This document shows, piece by piece, positions 39,490 to 48,077 of a DNA stretch of 50,393 nt. How positions within the stretch are numbered: the stretch's first letter is position 1; the number at the start of each line of letters is the position of its first letter. The stretch covers positions 1 through 50,393 of the IMG/VR virus record IMGVR_UViG_3300023443_001574; one strand, given 5' to 3'. The notes beneath the pieces were generated by a model that saw only the letters and a program-made list of their open reading frames with translations, was not told where the DNA came from and searched no databases. Source of the DNA: a virus. The translations under genes were made by a program, and so were the position numbers.

Positions 39490-40773
39490 TTGGCTTTTCT
39501 AGTTGAAAAAGGAACGTTCACAAAACGCACAGACGTTGGAACGGATGTAATAAGTCATGGTTTGGGTGAATCCCCAAAGATTCTAATTTTCTGGACAACA
39601 GCACAAACAGCTACAGGATTTGCTGCTCATGTTATTTATTCAATAGGATTTTCAGATGGAACACGACACAAATGTGTTTCAATGGTTTCCGAAGATGCGC
39701 AAGGAACGTCTGATAGTGGTAGAAGATTCAGTGACGTAAAATGTATTCATATCCTAGTCCCTAATGGTGGAGCAGAAGCAGAAGCCGATATATCAGCAGT
39801 TTCATCCACAAATTTCACAGTAAACTGGACTACAAACGGAGGAGGAGCCGATATTATTCACTATCAACTTTTTTCAGGAAGTGACATAACAGTTTCAGAA
39901 GTTGGTCAATTTACAACGAATACTGTAAGTGGAAATCAAACAATATCACACACAAACAGTCCTATTGGTGGTTATGATGTTTACATGTTTTTACTTACAA
40001 GAAGTGGCGGTACGGCTGAAGGAAATGGTGCTGAACTTGGAATAGGGTTTGCAAGTGGTGCAGCAAACGAAGCAGCGCTGACTGTAGTTTCAGAACCTGG
40101 TAGAACAACAACCGCCACTCACAGAATTCAAAGAGATGATAGATGTATAGTTTTACTTGATATAAGTGATGGTGAGATTAGAGCAGAAGCAGAGTTTGTT
40201 TCAAAAACAACATCCGACTTTACTATAAACTGGGTAGATCCATCACCAACTGCTGACGTTATGGCTTTTATGGGAATTAAAGGCGGACTGCATCACGTAA
40301 ATACATTTACACAACCAGCTTCTACTGGAACTCAAGATATTACAGATGCGGGATTTCAACCCAAAGGTTACATGTTAGCTAGTCGTGGTCGTGTTGTTAG
40401 TAGTTCTAGTGATGCAATACATCGATTCATGTTAGGAGCAACTGATGGCATAAACCAAGGAGTTTTATCTAGTAGAGATGAAAATGCTGTAACAACCTCA
40501 AACGCAGACACTCACGAATCTACTGCTGATGTAATGATGTCAATTGCAAACACAGACGTAATACAAGATGAAGCAAATCACGATTCAATGTTACCTGATG
40601 GCTTTCGAATAGATTGGACTGATATTGGAAGCAATGCAGAAGTTGCCTATTGGGCTTTTGGTGATGCGGTACTTGTCAAAGTAACTCCTGAAACATTAGA
40701 CCTAGTTGAAGCAACAACAAAAATCCGAGGTTTGATTAAAATCGCTGAAGGAAAGGAGGCTGTATCTCAATGA
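39490..40773 (+). CDS. Virion surface protein with three similar beta domains and one end repeat
   Basis: 427 residues from TTG 39490. Three stretches of about 110-130 residues resemble each other, each ending with a strand like NFTVNWTTNGGGADI, DFTINWVDPSPTADV or GFRIDWTDIGSNAEV followed by an aromatic strand. The last 33 residues (VLVKVTPETLDLVEATTKI) are a copy of the 20-residue repeat of the 42151 gene, and 23 bases are identical (40671-40693 and 42270-42292). It is probably a fibre or spike component. Stop overlaps the next ATG. Confidence 0.6.
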   Translation: MAFLVEKGTFTKRTDVGTDVISHGLGESPKILIFWTTAQTATGFAAHVIYSIGFSDGTRHKCVSMVSEDAQGTSDSGRRFSDVKCIHILVPNGGAEAEADISAVSSTNFTVNWTTNGGGADIIHYQLFSGSDITVSEVGQFTTNTVSGNQTISHTNSPIGGYDVYMFLLTRSGGTAEGNGAELGIGFASGAANEAALTVVSEPGRTTTATHRIQRDDRCIVLLDISDGEIRAEAEFVSKTTSDFTINWVDPSPTADVMAFMGIKGGLHHVNTFTQPASTGTQDITDAGFQPKGYMLASRGRVVSSSSDAIHRFMLGATDGINQGVLSSRDENAVTTSNADTHESTADVMMSIANTDVIQDEANHDSMLPDGFRIDWTDIGSNAEVAYWAFGDAVLVKVTPETLDLVEATTKIRGLIKIAEGKEAVSQ

Positions 40774-41198
40774 CTATAACTCTAAAAATCATGTATTGGG
40801 AAAACAGCACAACAGTTACAAGAGAAGTTGATGTAACCGACACTGCAAAACTGGATGATCATGTTCAGATTCCAAAGATCAATGTAATCTTTATCATATT
40901 CTCAACATTGGTGGAAGGGATAGCTACCAGAGTCTATGAAAAGGAAGGATTCGATAATTATCAAATCATCTTAGATGGAATACAAAACATCTCTCAAATG
41001 TTTGCATGGGATGATAACGATGGTGGTTGGTTTCGTAATGCTAGTCCACTTGCAGTTGATGGCTACTCAAAATCATTTGTGTGGCCAGGATTATACTCTT
41101 ACAGTAAAGCAAATTATATTTCTTGGATGTTTACTGGTGTTCAATTAACTCCTGCTGAGTGGGCTAGTACAGAAGCAGCAAGGGATGCCTTGAAATGA
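40770..41198 (+). CDS. Protein of unknown function, likely virion-associated
   Basis: 142 residues. N-terminal strands with VTREVDVTD, then FAWDDNDGGWF, W- and Y-rich C-terminal half (YSYSKANYISWMFTG), like surface proteins. Overlaps both neighbours by four bases and lies between two repeat-bearing surface genes. Confidence 0.5.
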   Translation: MTITLKIMYWENSTTVTREVDVTDTAKLDDHVQIPKINVIFIIFSTLVEGIATRVYEKEGFDNYQIILDGIQNISQMFAWDDNDGGWFRNASPLAVDGYSKSFVWPGLYSYSKANYISWMFTGVQLTPAEWASTEAARDALK

Positions 41199-41440
41199 AA
41201 TGTGAAAAATGTGGTGGATCACTCAGAAGAATCGAACAACATTGGGATAAAAAAAATCCCAAACTATTACATCGTCATGCAGTCTGCAATGATTGTGGAG
41301 TAGAGGTCAAATGGACAAAAGAATATCAAGATCCTAAAATGGGCGAAATGATATATTTTCGTACTGTAGCAACCAAAAGCCTTCGTGTTGTACGTGAAAA
41401 AATCAAAATAAAAAAAGAACCTTGTGAGTGTCGTGATTAA
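41195..41440 (+). CDS. Small zinc-ribbon protein (81 residues)
   Basis: CEKCGGS and CNDCGV form a ribbon with HRH between, and a second C-x-C (PCECRD) ends the chain. Basic. A mini zinc protein inside the tail region, unlike its neighbours. Confidence 0.55.
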   Translation: MKCEKCGGSLRRIEQHWDKKNPKLLHRHAVCNDCGVEVKWTKEYQDPKMGEMIYFRTVATKSLRVVREKIKIKKEPCECRD

Positions 41441-42145
41441 ATGGTTTTTGAAGATATTAGTAAAGGTCAACAGGTAATACTTGCAACCGAAACAGGTCAG
41501 GATGGAGCTAAAACAGGTAAGACAACCTGTTTAACTGATGATACGAGTGCAACTTCATGTGTTGAAGTAAAGTCAGGACAGGGAATCAGAGCTGAATGGC
41601 CACACGTTCCAGGAGCAATGAGTAGTGTGACATTAAGAATTGGCGTAAACAGTATCATGAATGCTGGAACGTTAAGAGTTGCTCCATATTCAGATTTCGA
41701 TTCAATAAATAACACAAACGGAAAGACAACTGCTTCAATCGATTGTGCTGGAACACCTGCTTCTTGTCCTGGCGATGTTGACGAATCACTTGCTCAAGCA
41801 TTGATTGACGATTGTTTGACAGTAATTTTTACGTTTAGACTGTTTGAAAATGGTAGTGGTGCAAAAATCAAAGTTGGTGAACTAGATGTTGAAGCAACAA
41901 TCACAACAATTACCTTATCGGGAGTTACAAAAGACGATGATGATGTTATCGTTGGTTCAGTTGGTTGTACCACAGTCAGAATGACTGGTTCATTTCCAAA
42001 ACTTGCAACAACAATAGATCGACAAGCAAGTAATGCAACTACAGGAGCATATTCAGTTTCTTATGAAGATGATGGAGAACAATACAGAGTAATTGGAGAG
42101 AAAGGTGCAGAGTCTGATATAACTCCAGAAGTCCAGGGAGTTTAA
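41441..42145 (+). CDS. Beta-rich virion protein of unknown function
   Basis: 234 residues starting right after the previous stop. Beta-type, with cysteines spaced through the first half (TCLTDDTSATSC; IDCAGTPASC; DDCLTV). The last 80 residues (TLSGVTKDDDDVIVGSVG to YSVSYEDDGEQYRVIG) look like a carboxypeptidase-regulatory-type beta domain. Probably a fibre or spike partner of the repeat protein next to it. Confidence 0.5.
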   Translation: MVFEDISKGQQVILATETGQDGAKTGKTTCLTDDTSATSCVEVKSGQGIRAEWPHVPGAMSSVTLRIGVNSIMNAGTLRVAPYSDFDSINNTNGKTTASIDCAGTPASCPGDVDESLAQALIDDCLTVIFTFRLFENGSGAKIKVGELDVEATITTITLSGVTKDDDDVIVGSVGCTTVRMTGSFPKLATTIDRQASNATTGAYSVSYEDDGEQYRVIGEKGAESDITPEVQGV

Positions 42146-42150
42146 TCACC

Positions 42151-44397
42151 TTGGCAGTAGCCAAGAACATCTACATTCGAACGAATGCAGAGAGAACAAG
42201 CGGTACAGCAGTCGCTAAAAACATCTACATTCGTACAAATGATGAGAGAATATCTGCAGGAGGGGCAGCACTTGTCAAAGTAACTCCTGAAATTTTAGAT
42301 TTATCTGAAGGGACAGTTGTAATCATAGGGAAAACTAGAGTCACAAATGAGATATTAGACATCCCTGAAGGAAGTCTCGCACATAGAGCAAGAGTATTCC
42401 TCAAGAATGAAATCCTGGATTTAGCAGAAGCTGCAAATCCATTAAGATTCTTTCCTAAAGTTAGTGATGAGACTCTAGATCTATCAGAAGGAACAGTAAT
42501 CACAAGAGTCTTAGTCAGACTAAAATCAGAAATCCTGGACCTAGTTGAAGATGCAATCAGAGTATTAGGAGTAGTCAAAATCAAAAACGAAATCCTGGAT
42601 TTAGTAGAAGGAGCACTCAATGTTTTAGGAATAGTTAGAGAGAAGAGTGAGATACTAGACCTTCCAGAAGCACGTAACTTCATTAGAGGTAGAATCAAAC
42701 TCGCTCCTGAGATACTAGAATTATCTGAAGGCACAATCTTCACACGAGCACTCATTAGACTCAAAACTGAAATCCTTGATTTGGTAGAAAGTGCAAGACC
42801 TTTCATTGGTCTTATAGTCAAAGTCAAGAATGAGATATTAGACCTTGTAGAACAGGCAAACGGACTTTTAACAAAACTGCATGAGACTCTAGACCTAGTA
42901 GAGGGAGCAATTGCAAAAGTTACTGTAGGAGGTATTACTAAAGTATCTAATGAAATCCTTGATTTAGCAGAAGGTAATGTCTTCACGAGGGCCTTAATCA
43001 GATTGAAGGCAGAGATTCTAGATTTATTTGAAGGAGCAGTGAATATCGTTGCAAAGACCCGGGTAAACAACGAAACTTTGGACCTTCCAGAAGGAAGTGT
43101 AGCTCATCGAGCCAGAATCTTCATTGCAAATGAAATTTTAGATCTAGTGGAAGGGGCTCTTGTTGTTCTTGGTATTGCAAAAGAGAAAGGTGAGATTCTA
43201 GATTTGCCTGAAGCAAGAAACTTTGTCCGGGATAGAATCAAAGTAAGTGATGAGACTCTAGATCTTGTTGAAGGAACTGTAATTACTAGAGCATTAATCC
43301 GGTTGAAGGCTGAGATATTGGATTTGGTGGAAGCAACAGTTAGAATCATAGGTTTTCCCAAGATAGCAAATGAAACCTTAGATCTTCCAGAAGGAACAAT
43401 AATCACAAGAGCTCTCATTCGACTGAAAGCTGAGATATTAGATTTAGTAGAAGGAGCTCTTGCAATTCTTGGAATCGTTAAAATTGATAATGAGATTCTT
43501 GATCTTCCAGAAGCCAGAAATTTCACTCGAACTTCAGTGAGATTGAAAGCTGAGATACTAGATCTGTCAGAAGGTAATGTAATCACTCGGGCATTAATCA
43601 GATTGAAAGCAGAAGTTCTTGAACTTGTTGAAGGTTCCGTAATCACAAGAGCTTTAGTAAGACTCAAAGCTGAAATCTTGGATTTGTCTGAAGCAGCAAA
43701 TCCATTGAGAGCATTCAATAAAGTTAATGATGAAATCTTGGATTTGCCTGAAGGTACAGCAAAAGCACTAGGCTCAGTTAGATTAAAGTCAGAAATTCTT
43801 GATTTGGTTGAAGGCGCTATCAAGATATTAGGATTTCCAAAGATTGCAGATGAAATTCTTGATTTAGTTGAAGGCTCTGTAATAACACGAGCATTAGTCA
43901 GACTGAAAGCTGAAATCCTTGATCTGTCAGAAGGAACTGTTATCACTAGAGCTCTTGTTAGATTAAAAACTGAGATATTAGACCTGGTTGAAGATACAGT
44001 CAGAATCATTGGATTCCTAAAGATAGCAAATGAAATCCTGGACCTGGCGGAAGGTGCAATTGCGAAAGTCACTCCTATAGCTGCAGTTATTATCAAAATA
44101 GCAAATGAGATCCTAGACCTATCAGAAGGAACCATATTCACTAGAACTTTAGTCAGATTCAAAACAGAGATTCTAAACATTCCAGAAGTAGCTAATCTAA
44201 CTAGAATCTTAGTCAGAATAACAAATGAAACTCTCGATATCGTAGAACAAACAATACGGAAACTTGCAATCCGAATCAAAATAATCGATGTAACTCTAAA
44301 TATTGATGAAGATGACACTGCAAATCTTGGCACTGATTTAGATATCACTGCAGATCTTAACGTCAATTTAGACGATGACAGCGAACTTTCTCCATAA
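42151..44397 (+). CDS. Giant repeat protein: about 33 units of 20 residues
   Basis: 748 residues from TTG 42151. Two copies of AVAKNIYIRTN open the chain; then about 33 units follow with consensus E-I/T-L-D-L-x-E-G/A and a second half such as TVITRALIRLKA or ALxVLGIVKIKN. Most units are exactly 20 residues, a few 17-25. Alternating hydrophobic positions suggest two strands per unit and thus a solenoid or fibre. No cysteine, no signal peptide. The C-terminus is acidic. Recombination between 60-base units could change its length. A surface fibre or adhesin is the likely role; no family was recognised. Confidence 0.7.
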   Translation: MAVAKNIYIRTNAERTSGTAVAKNIYIRTNDERISAGGAALVKVTPEILDLSEGTVVIIGKTRVTNEILDIPEGSLAHRARVFLKNEILDLAEAANPLRFFPKVSDETLDLSEGTVITRVLVRLKSEILDLVEDAIRVLGVVKIKNEILDLVEGALNVLGIVREKSEILDLPEARNFIRGRIKLAPEILELSEGTIFTRALIRLKTEILDLVESARPFIGLIVKVKNEILDLVEQANGLLTKLHETLDLVEGAIAKVTVGGITKVSNEILDLAEGNVFTRALIRLKAEILDLFEGAVNIVAKTRVNNETLDLPEGSVAHRARIFIANEILDLVEGALVVLGIAKEKGEILDLPEARNFVRDRIKVSDETLDLVEGTVITRALIRLKAEILDLVEATVRIIGFPKIANETLDLPEGTIITRALIRLKAEILDLVEGALAILGIVKIDNEILDLPEARNFTRTSVRLKAEILDLSEGNVITRALIRLKAEVLELVEGSVITRALVRLKAEILDLSEAANPLRAFNKVNDEILDLPEGTAKALGSVRLKSEILDLVEGAIKILGFPKIADEILDLVEGSVITRALVRLKAEILDLSEGTVITRALVRLKTEILDLVEDTVRIIGFLKIANEILDLAEGAIAKVTPIAAVIIKIANEILDLSEGTIFTRTLVRFKTEILNIPEVANLTRILVRITNETLDIVEQTIRKLAIRIKIIDVTLNIDEDDTANLGTDLDITADLNVNLDDDSELSP
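42280..44280 (+). repeat. Array of 60-base repeats within the 42151 gene
   Basis: About 33 diverged in-frame units of mostly 60 bases. The best conserved words are those coding EILDL and ITRALIRLKA. Third-position differences show that the units are old and under protein-level constraint. Because of the biased codons the opposite strand has long open frames that are not genes. Confidence 0.8.
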
Positions 44398-44433
44398 TAA
44401 TACTAAAAAGAACCAAATTAGTTCATGTGATAG

Positions 44434-44994
44434 ATGGCTACAATATTTGGTAAAGGACATTTGAATGCAACATTTCGAGTTAAGCTAAAAGACATCATGA
44501 GAGGAGCTGATATTGATGTCTCATTAATCGCTGATCAATTCATCATATTTTACAAACCAAATGGAACGAACTTTCAAAAACAGGCCACATTAGACAATGA
44601 TCTGACTAATCCATCACAAGTAATTGCAATCGCCAATATTGTTGGAGATGGAATTGAGGATAAAATCACAGTTACAATTGCAAACACTAACGTACTGAAA
44701 GATGGTGAATTGATGAGTATTAGCGGAACTGTCAATTTTAATGTGACAAATAAGCCCATAACAATTGTAGACGGAACCAAGTTTACCTATCTATTAGGAA
44801 CTGTAGGAAGTACATCAGCAGAAACTGTTGGCAGCGTTACAACCCAGGGAGAAAAACTTGTCACTTATCAAAACACAGATCCTGAAACCTCTATCCTGGA
44901 TCAAATTGGAAAATGGGAATTTGCTGGCAAAGTAGATTTGACTAACAATGATGAGTTTCCCACAAGTGACAGAGCAATCTTTTGGGTGTCCTAG
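44434..44994 (+). CDS. Beta-rich virion protein, possible baseplate or fibre component
   Basis: 186 residues. NATFRVKLKDIMRGADIDVS and later FIIFYKPNGTNFQK at the front, then VTIANTNVLKDGELMSISGT and a final WEFAGKVDLTNN: the front-and-end pattern recalls BppU-like N-terminal domains of baseplate proteins (material properties then a closing strand), but this is a weak likeness. Ends directly before the next TTG gene. Confidence 0.45.
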   Translation: MATIFGKGHLNATFRVKLKDIMRGADIDVSLIADQFIIFYKPNGTNFQKQATLDNDLTNPSQVIAIANIVGDGIEDKITVTIANTNVLKDGELMSISGTVNFNVTNKPITIVDGTKFTYLLGTVGSTSAETVGSVTTQGEKLVTYQNTDPETSILDQIGKWEFAGKVDLTNNDEFPTSDRAIFWVS

Positions 44995-45822
44995 TTGGTA
45001 GTAATTGACCACAACAAGAATATTCAAAGAATAGTTAACAAAATTCTAGCAGACAAAACTCTATTTGATTCCGGGAAGACAGAAGGATTGCTCCGGGCCG
45101 TATTCTTTGGAGATCCTGAAAACCAAAAGAAAGAAGCTGCGATTCAGAAACCATATCTCTATATCACTACAAGAAATGCAACTCAAACAACACGATATAA
45201 TTTTGGAGTCATTGATGGAGGCAATGTCAATCAGCAAACAGTGGAATACGAATTAACAATTGTAGCTCAATCAAGTATTCGAACTATAGAATCACAAAAA
45301 CAACTCTATGATATCATTAAAAATTTGAGAACATTGGTAGAGACAGATCCTACATTCTTGAAACCAGTCACATTAGATGACCCTGTTTTTTCAAGGTCCA
45401 TAATCTCTGAAGCTCCATGGGATACAAAGATGAAAGGTAAACTCATCACTTCAGTTACTCTGATTTTACTTGCAACAATAGGAACAGCTTTCACTTTGAC
45501 AGTAACTGGAATTGCAACTCCAATCAAATTATTATCAAAGCCTTCTGCTCCTGAAGGAATCTTTTTTGATGAGAATAAAGAACAATCTGGCAAGCGAGTT
45601 GGGACTGAGCTAGGAGATTTTGGTGCTATATTTGCTGAATATGAGTGCAATGAAACCATAAATGCAGTCTTGCGAACAAAATTTGGCAATGAAGAGTCAG
45701 TAACTCTTTCCTTTGGAACTGATTCCAGGATACTGAACGTTCTTTTTGTGGATATTTCTCCAACTGTGGCTTTTGATGCAATTGAAAGATGTGTATTGCA
45801 TCTTGAAATTCTAAAAACTTAG
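44995..45822 (+). CDS. Tail terminator/completion-like protein with extra C-terminal domain
   Basis: 275 residues from TTG 44995. The first 170 residues (IVNKILADKTLF, PYLYITTRN, VEYELTIVAQS, LYDIIKNLRTLVE) have the alpha/beta order of tail terminator proteins (gpU/gp17-like), which cap the tail tube. A further 100-residue beta part (ECNETINAVLRTKFGNEESV) follows. It stands just before the tail tube gene, the usual place. Confidence 0.5.
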   Translation: MVVIDHNKNIQRIVNKILADKTLFDSGKTEGLLRAVFFGDPENQKKEAAIQKPYLYITTRNATQTTRYNFGVIDGGNVNQQTVEYELTIVAQSSIRTIESQKQLYDIIKNLRTLVETDPTFLKPVTLDDPVFSRSIISEAPWDTKMKGKLITSVTLILLATIGTAFTLTVTGIATPIKLLSKPSAPEGIFFDENKEQSGKRVGTELGDFGAIFAEYECNETINAVLRTKFGNEESVTLSFGTDSRILNVLFVDISPTVAFDAIERCVLHLEILKT

Positions 45823-45854
45823 TTCCTTTTAGTTCTTCAATCATAAATTAGTTC

Positions 45855-46343
45855 ATGGTTAATGTCAATGCCAAAATAGATAGAACCTGGAGAATCGATG
45901 GGGTTGTCTCAATTCTTGCTGCAGCACTTACCAAAACATACATTTTCGTCCAAGGGTTGACAACGGTTTGGGACTCTGGGACATATGAAAGAGATAGTAT
46001 TGGAGACGGAACATCAGTTTTTACTCAAAATGGAGATGTAATAGGCACTTTTAGTTTTCTAATGAAAAACACAGTTGATTTAATGCAACTTGATTCTGGA
46101 GTAGAGAATGATAGTTTTCTTTCCAATTGGCTAAAAAATCATGCAAAACAAGCTCCTACAGAAGTTCAATTCACTCAAACCTTTACAGCCAGGAAACAAA
46201 CGGTAGATCCTCAAGCTAGACTGGTATTCACTGGAAGAATAATGAAACCAGAAATTAGTCAGTTGGTAGATGTTGCAATTGATGATGTAGTCATTGATGG
46301 AGAAATAATAGCACTACTCAACGCAGAGAGATTAGATGTCTAG
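45855..46343 (+). CDS. Major tail tube protein candidate
   Basis: 162 residues. A short N-terminal beta hairpin, TVWDSGTYERDSIGDGTSVF, long strands (GTFSFLMKN, VQFTQTFTAR, ARLVFTGRIMKPEI) and a final DDVVIDGEIIALL fit the single-domain beta-sandwich of tail tube proteins. Lies between terminator and tape measure genes. AGTTC words precede its ATG. Confidence 0.6.
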   Translation: MVNVNAKIDRTWRIDGVVSILAAALTKTYIFVQGLTTVWDSGTYERDSIGDGTSVFTQNGDVIGTFSFLMKNTVDLMQLDSGVENDSFLSNWLKNHAKQAPTEVQFTQTFTARKQTVDPQARLVFTGRIMKPEISQLVDVAIDDVVIDGEIIALLNAERLDV

Positions 46344-46348
46344 ATATT

Positions 46349-46864
46349 ATGCAATTAAAATTAAAATTTGAATCAATAGAGGATATCAAGGAATTCAGTT
46401 CAAAGACTCAAAGATTAAAACTTCAGCTTTTACAATTCCAGGCAAAAACAATTAATGAACTTGCAGTAAACCTGACACTGACAAGAATTCACAACAAGAT
46501 GAGAGCTGCCGGATTTTCACAAAAAATTATTGATGGAACCGTTCTAGCTTCTATAGAAATACGCGGTTCAAAAAAAGTACGATTGATTTTCAAATCAGAA
46601 TATTTTTCTGAAACTGGTTTTGATGTAGCGTTGGGCAGGGAAGAAGGAACAGATGACCATTTCATAAAACCAGTATTCAAAAAAGCATTACATGGTGGAG
46701 ATGATTGGCCATTCTTTTCAAAAGGCCATGAAGTTAGCGCAATAGTTGCACTATTCATTATGAAAATCACCGTCAAAGAAACTCAGGAGCCATTCCAGGA
46801 TGAATATCGAAAGCGATTGATGAACTGGTATGCTGCAAATCTTGGAGGGATAGTAGTTGGTTGA
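46349..46864 (+). CDS. Tail assembly or minor tail protein
   Basis: 171 residues. Helical first half, then EIRGSKKVRLIFKSEYFSE and DDWPFFSKGHEVS. In tailed viruses the slot between tube and tape measure holds assembly chaperones, yet the sequence also recalls HK97 gp10-like proteins. Its end overlaps the next gene's start by eight bases. Confidence 0.45.
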   Translation: MQLKLKFESIEDIKEFSSKTQRLKLQLLQFQAKTINELAVNLTLTRIHNKMRAAGFSQKIIDGTVLASIEIRGSKKVRLIFKSEYFSETGFDVALGREEGTDDHFIKPVFKKALHGGDDWPFFSKGHEVSAIVALFIMKITVKETQEPFQDEYRKRLMNWYAANLGGIVVG

Positions 46865-47552
46865 TGAGTTTTTCGATATTGATTTAGAATCAGACTTTAC
46901 TAATCTGGATAAGCTAGACCGCATGTCAAAAAAGGCTGTTGTATCTCTTGAGAAACAACGCAAAGCGTTAGAAAAAGCTCAACAGCAAAGAGAGAAAGGA
47001 GGAGGAATCTTTGGTCCTGGCGCAATTCCAAAAGGTGCAGGAGGACCAAAAGACATTGCACGATTATCAAAACAGGATCTAAAAACCGAAAAGAAAATTG
47101 CCCGAATCATGGAAAAAGTCAGAAAAGCAGAAGTAAAACAACTTGGCAAGAGAAAAGGATTTCTTGGTCAACTTTTTGGTGGCAAGTCAGCAAAGAATCT
47201 TTTCGATATTGGCAAAAATCCTGTGCAATTCATGAGTACAATCATGAAGTCAATTAAAATTCTTGGACCAATCTTGACTGCCGTTGCAATTGCAAAATTC
47301 ATTGTCGATGAATTGATAAAGATTGACAAATTTCTCAAGAAGTTTATTGATGTTGCAGATGCCAGGATAAACAAATTTAGAACATTGCAAGATCAAGCAA
47401 ATGTCCAGGCTGGATTAGAGCAAAGAATCTATACTTCAGCTTCCGGCACTTTAGATCCTAGAGAATCTTACAACACGTTTGAGATATTCAACAGAAACCA
47501 GGGAGAGATTGAAACTCAATACGCATTACAAAATACCAGTGGAGTGGAATGA
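46857..47552 (+). CDS. Tape-measure-like protein, unusually short
   Basis: 231 residues from TTG 46857. Charged coiled coil at about 15-50 and 80-105, a glycine-rich linker, then one hydrophobic helix pair (about 130-160, MSTIMKSIKILGPILTAVAI) and a helical end. This mix of coiled coil and hydrophobic helices before the distal tail and hub genes is that of tape measure proteins. Those scale with tail length, so a tail of only some tens of nanometres is expected. No sheath gene was seen. Confidence 0.55.
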   Translation: MVDEFFDIDLESDFTNLDKLDRMSKKAVVSLEKQRKALEKAQQQREKGGGIFGPGAIPKGAGGPKDIARLSKQDLKTEKKIARIMEKVRKAEVKQLGKRKGFLGQLFGGKSAKNLFDIGKNPVQFMSTIMKSIKILGPILTAVAIAKFIVDELIKIDKFLKKFIDVADARINKFRTLQDQANVQAGLEQRIYTSASGTLDPRESYNTFEIFNRNQGEIETQYALQNTSGVE

Positions 47553-48077
47553 TTGGCAACAATTAGGGTATTCCGATTGACTCTTGCTGGAGATACCAAT
47601 AGCACAGAGTTTATTGATTTCAATGGAATCACTAAAGCATTACAACAAACAGATATTGAAAATGCATTCATTACAGAAATTAAACGACTGCCATCAGATG
47701 GAGTTGGAAACAATCAAGGCGCTGAACTTCCACTTGGAAACCAACAAGCTTTAGGCCAAGTAGAGGACGTCTACATTATCACTGGCTACATTTCCAAAAG
47801 GAATGGAAATTCGAATAATGGGCTCAATGCCTTTTTGACCACATTGAAATTATGGGAAGATGGTTCGAAAAAAATCAAAGGAGTTTGGGAACTCGGAAGA
47901 TTTGGAATTATAGTAAATGATGACCACTCAAAAGATTTGGAACCTGATGGAGCTGGGGTTCCTGCAAATCTGACAAAGGCATTACTTTGGGAAAAGATAG
48001 AGTACAGATCTGATTTCAAAGGCAATAGAGAACATTTCGTACTCTTCTTCCGTGTGAACAAAGGGGACGGCACGTAG
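47553..48077 (+). CDS. Distal-tail-like protein, complete copy
   Basis: 174 residues from TTG 47553, right after the tape-measure stop. Beta-rich: RVFRLTLAGDTNSTEFI, DVYIITGYISKR, HFVLFFRVNK. The C-terminal part equals the partial protein at the left end of the window with few changes. Position fits a Dit-like adaptor joining tube and hub. Followed immediately by the hub gene, TAG then TTG. Confidence 0.6.
   Translation: MATIRVFRLTLAGDTNSTEFIDFNGITKALQQTDIENAFITEIKRLPSDGVGNNQGAELPLGNQQALGQVEDVYIITGYISKRNGNSNNGLNAFLTTLKLWEDGSKKIKGVWELGRFGIIVNDDHSKDLEPDGAGVPANLTKALLWEKIEYRSDFKGNREHFVLFFRVNKGDGT

Noticed and set aside
42225-44366. Long open frames on the minus strand (281 and 420 codons) opposite the repeat protein
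   Set aside because: They follow from the biased codons of the 60-base repeats; the plus-strand frame has the regular protein repeat and a start and stop that fit its neighbours.
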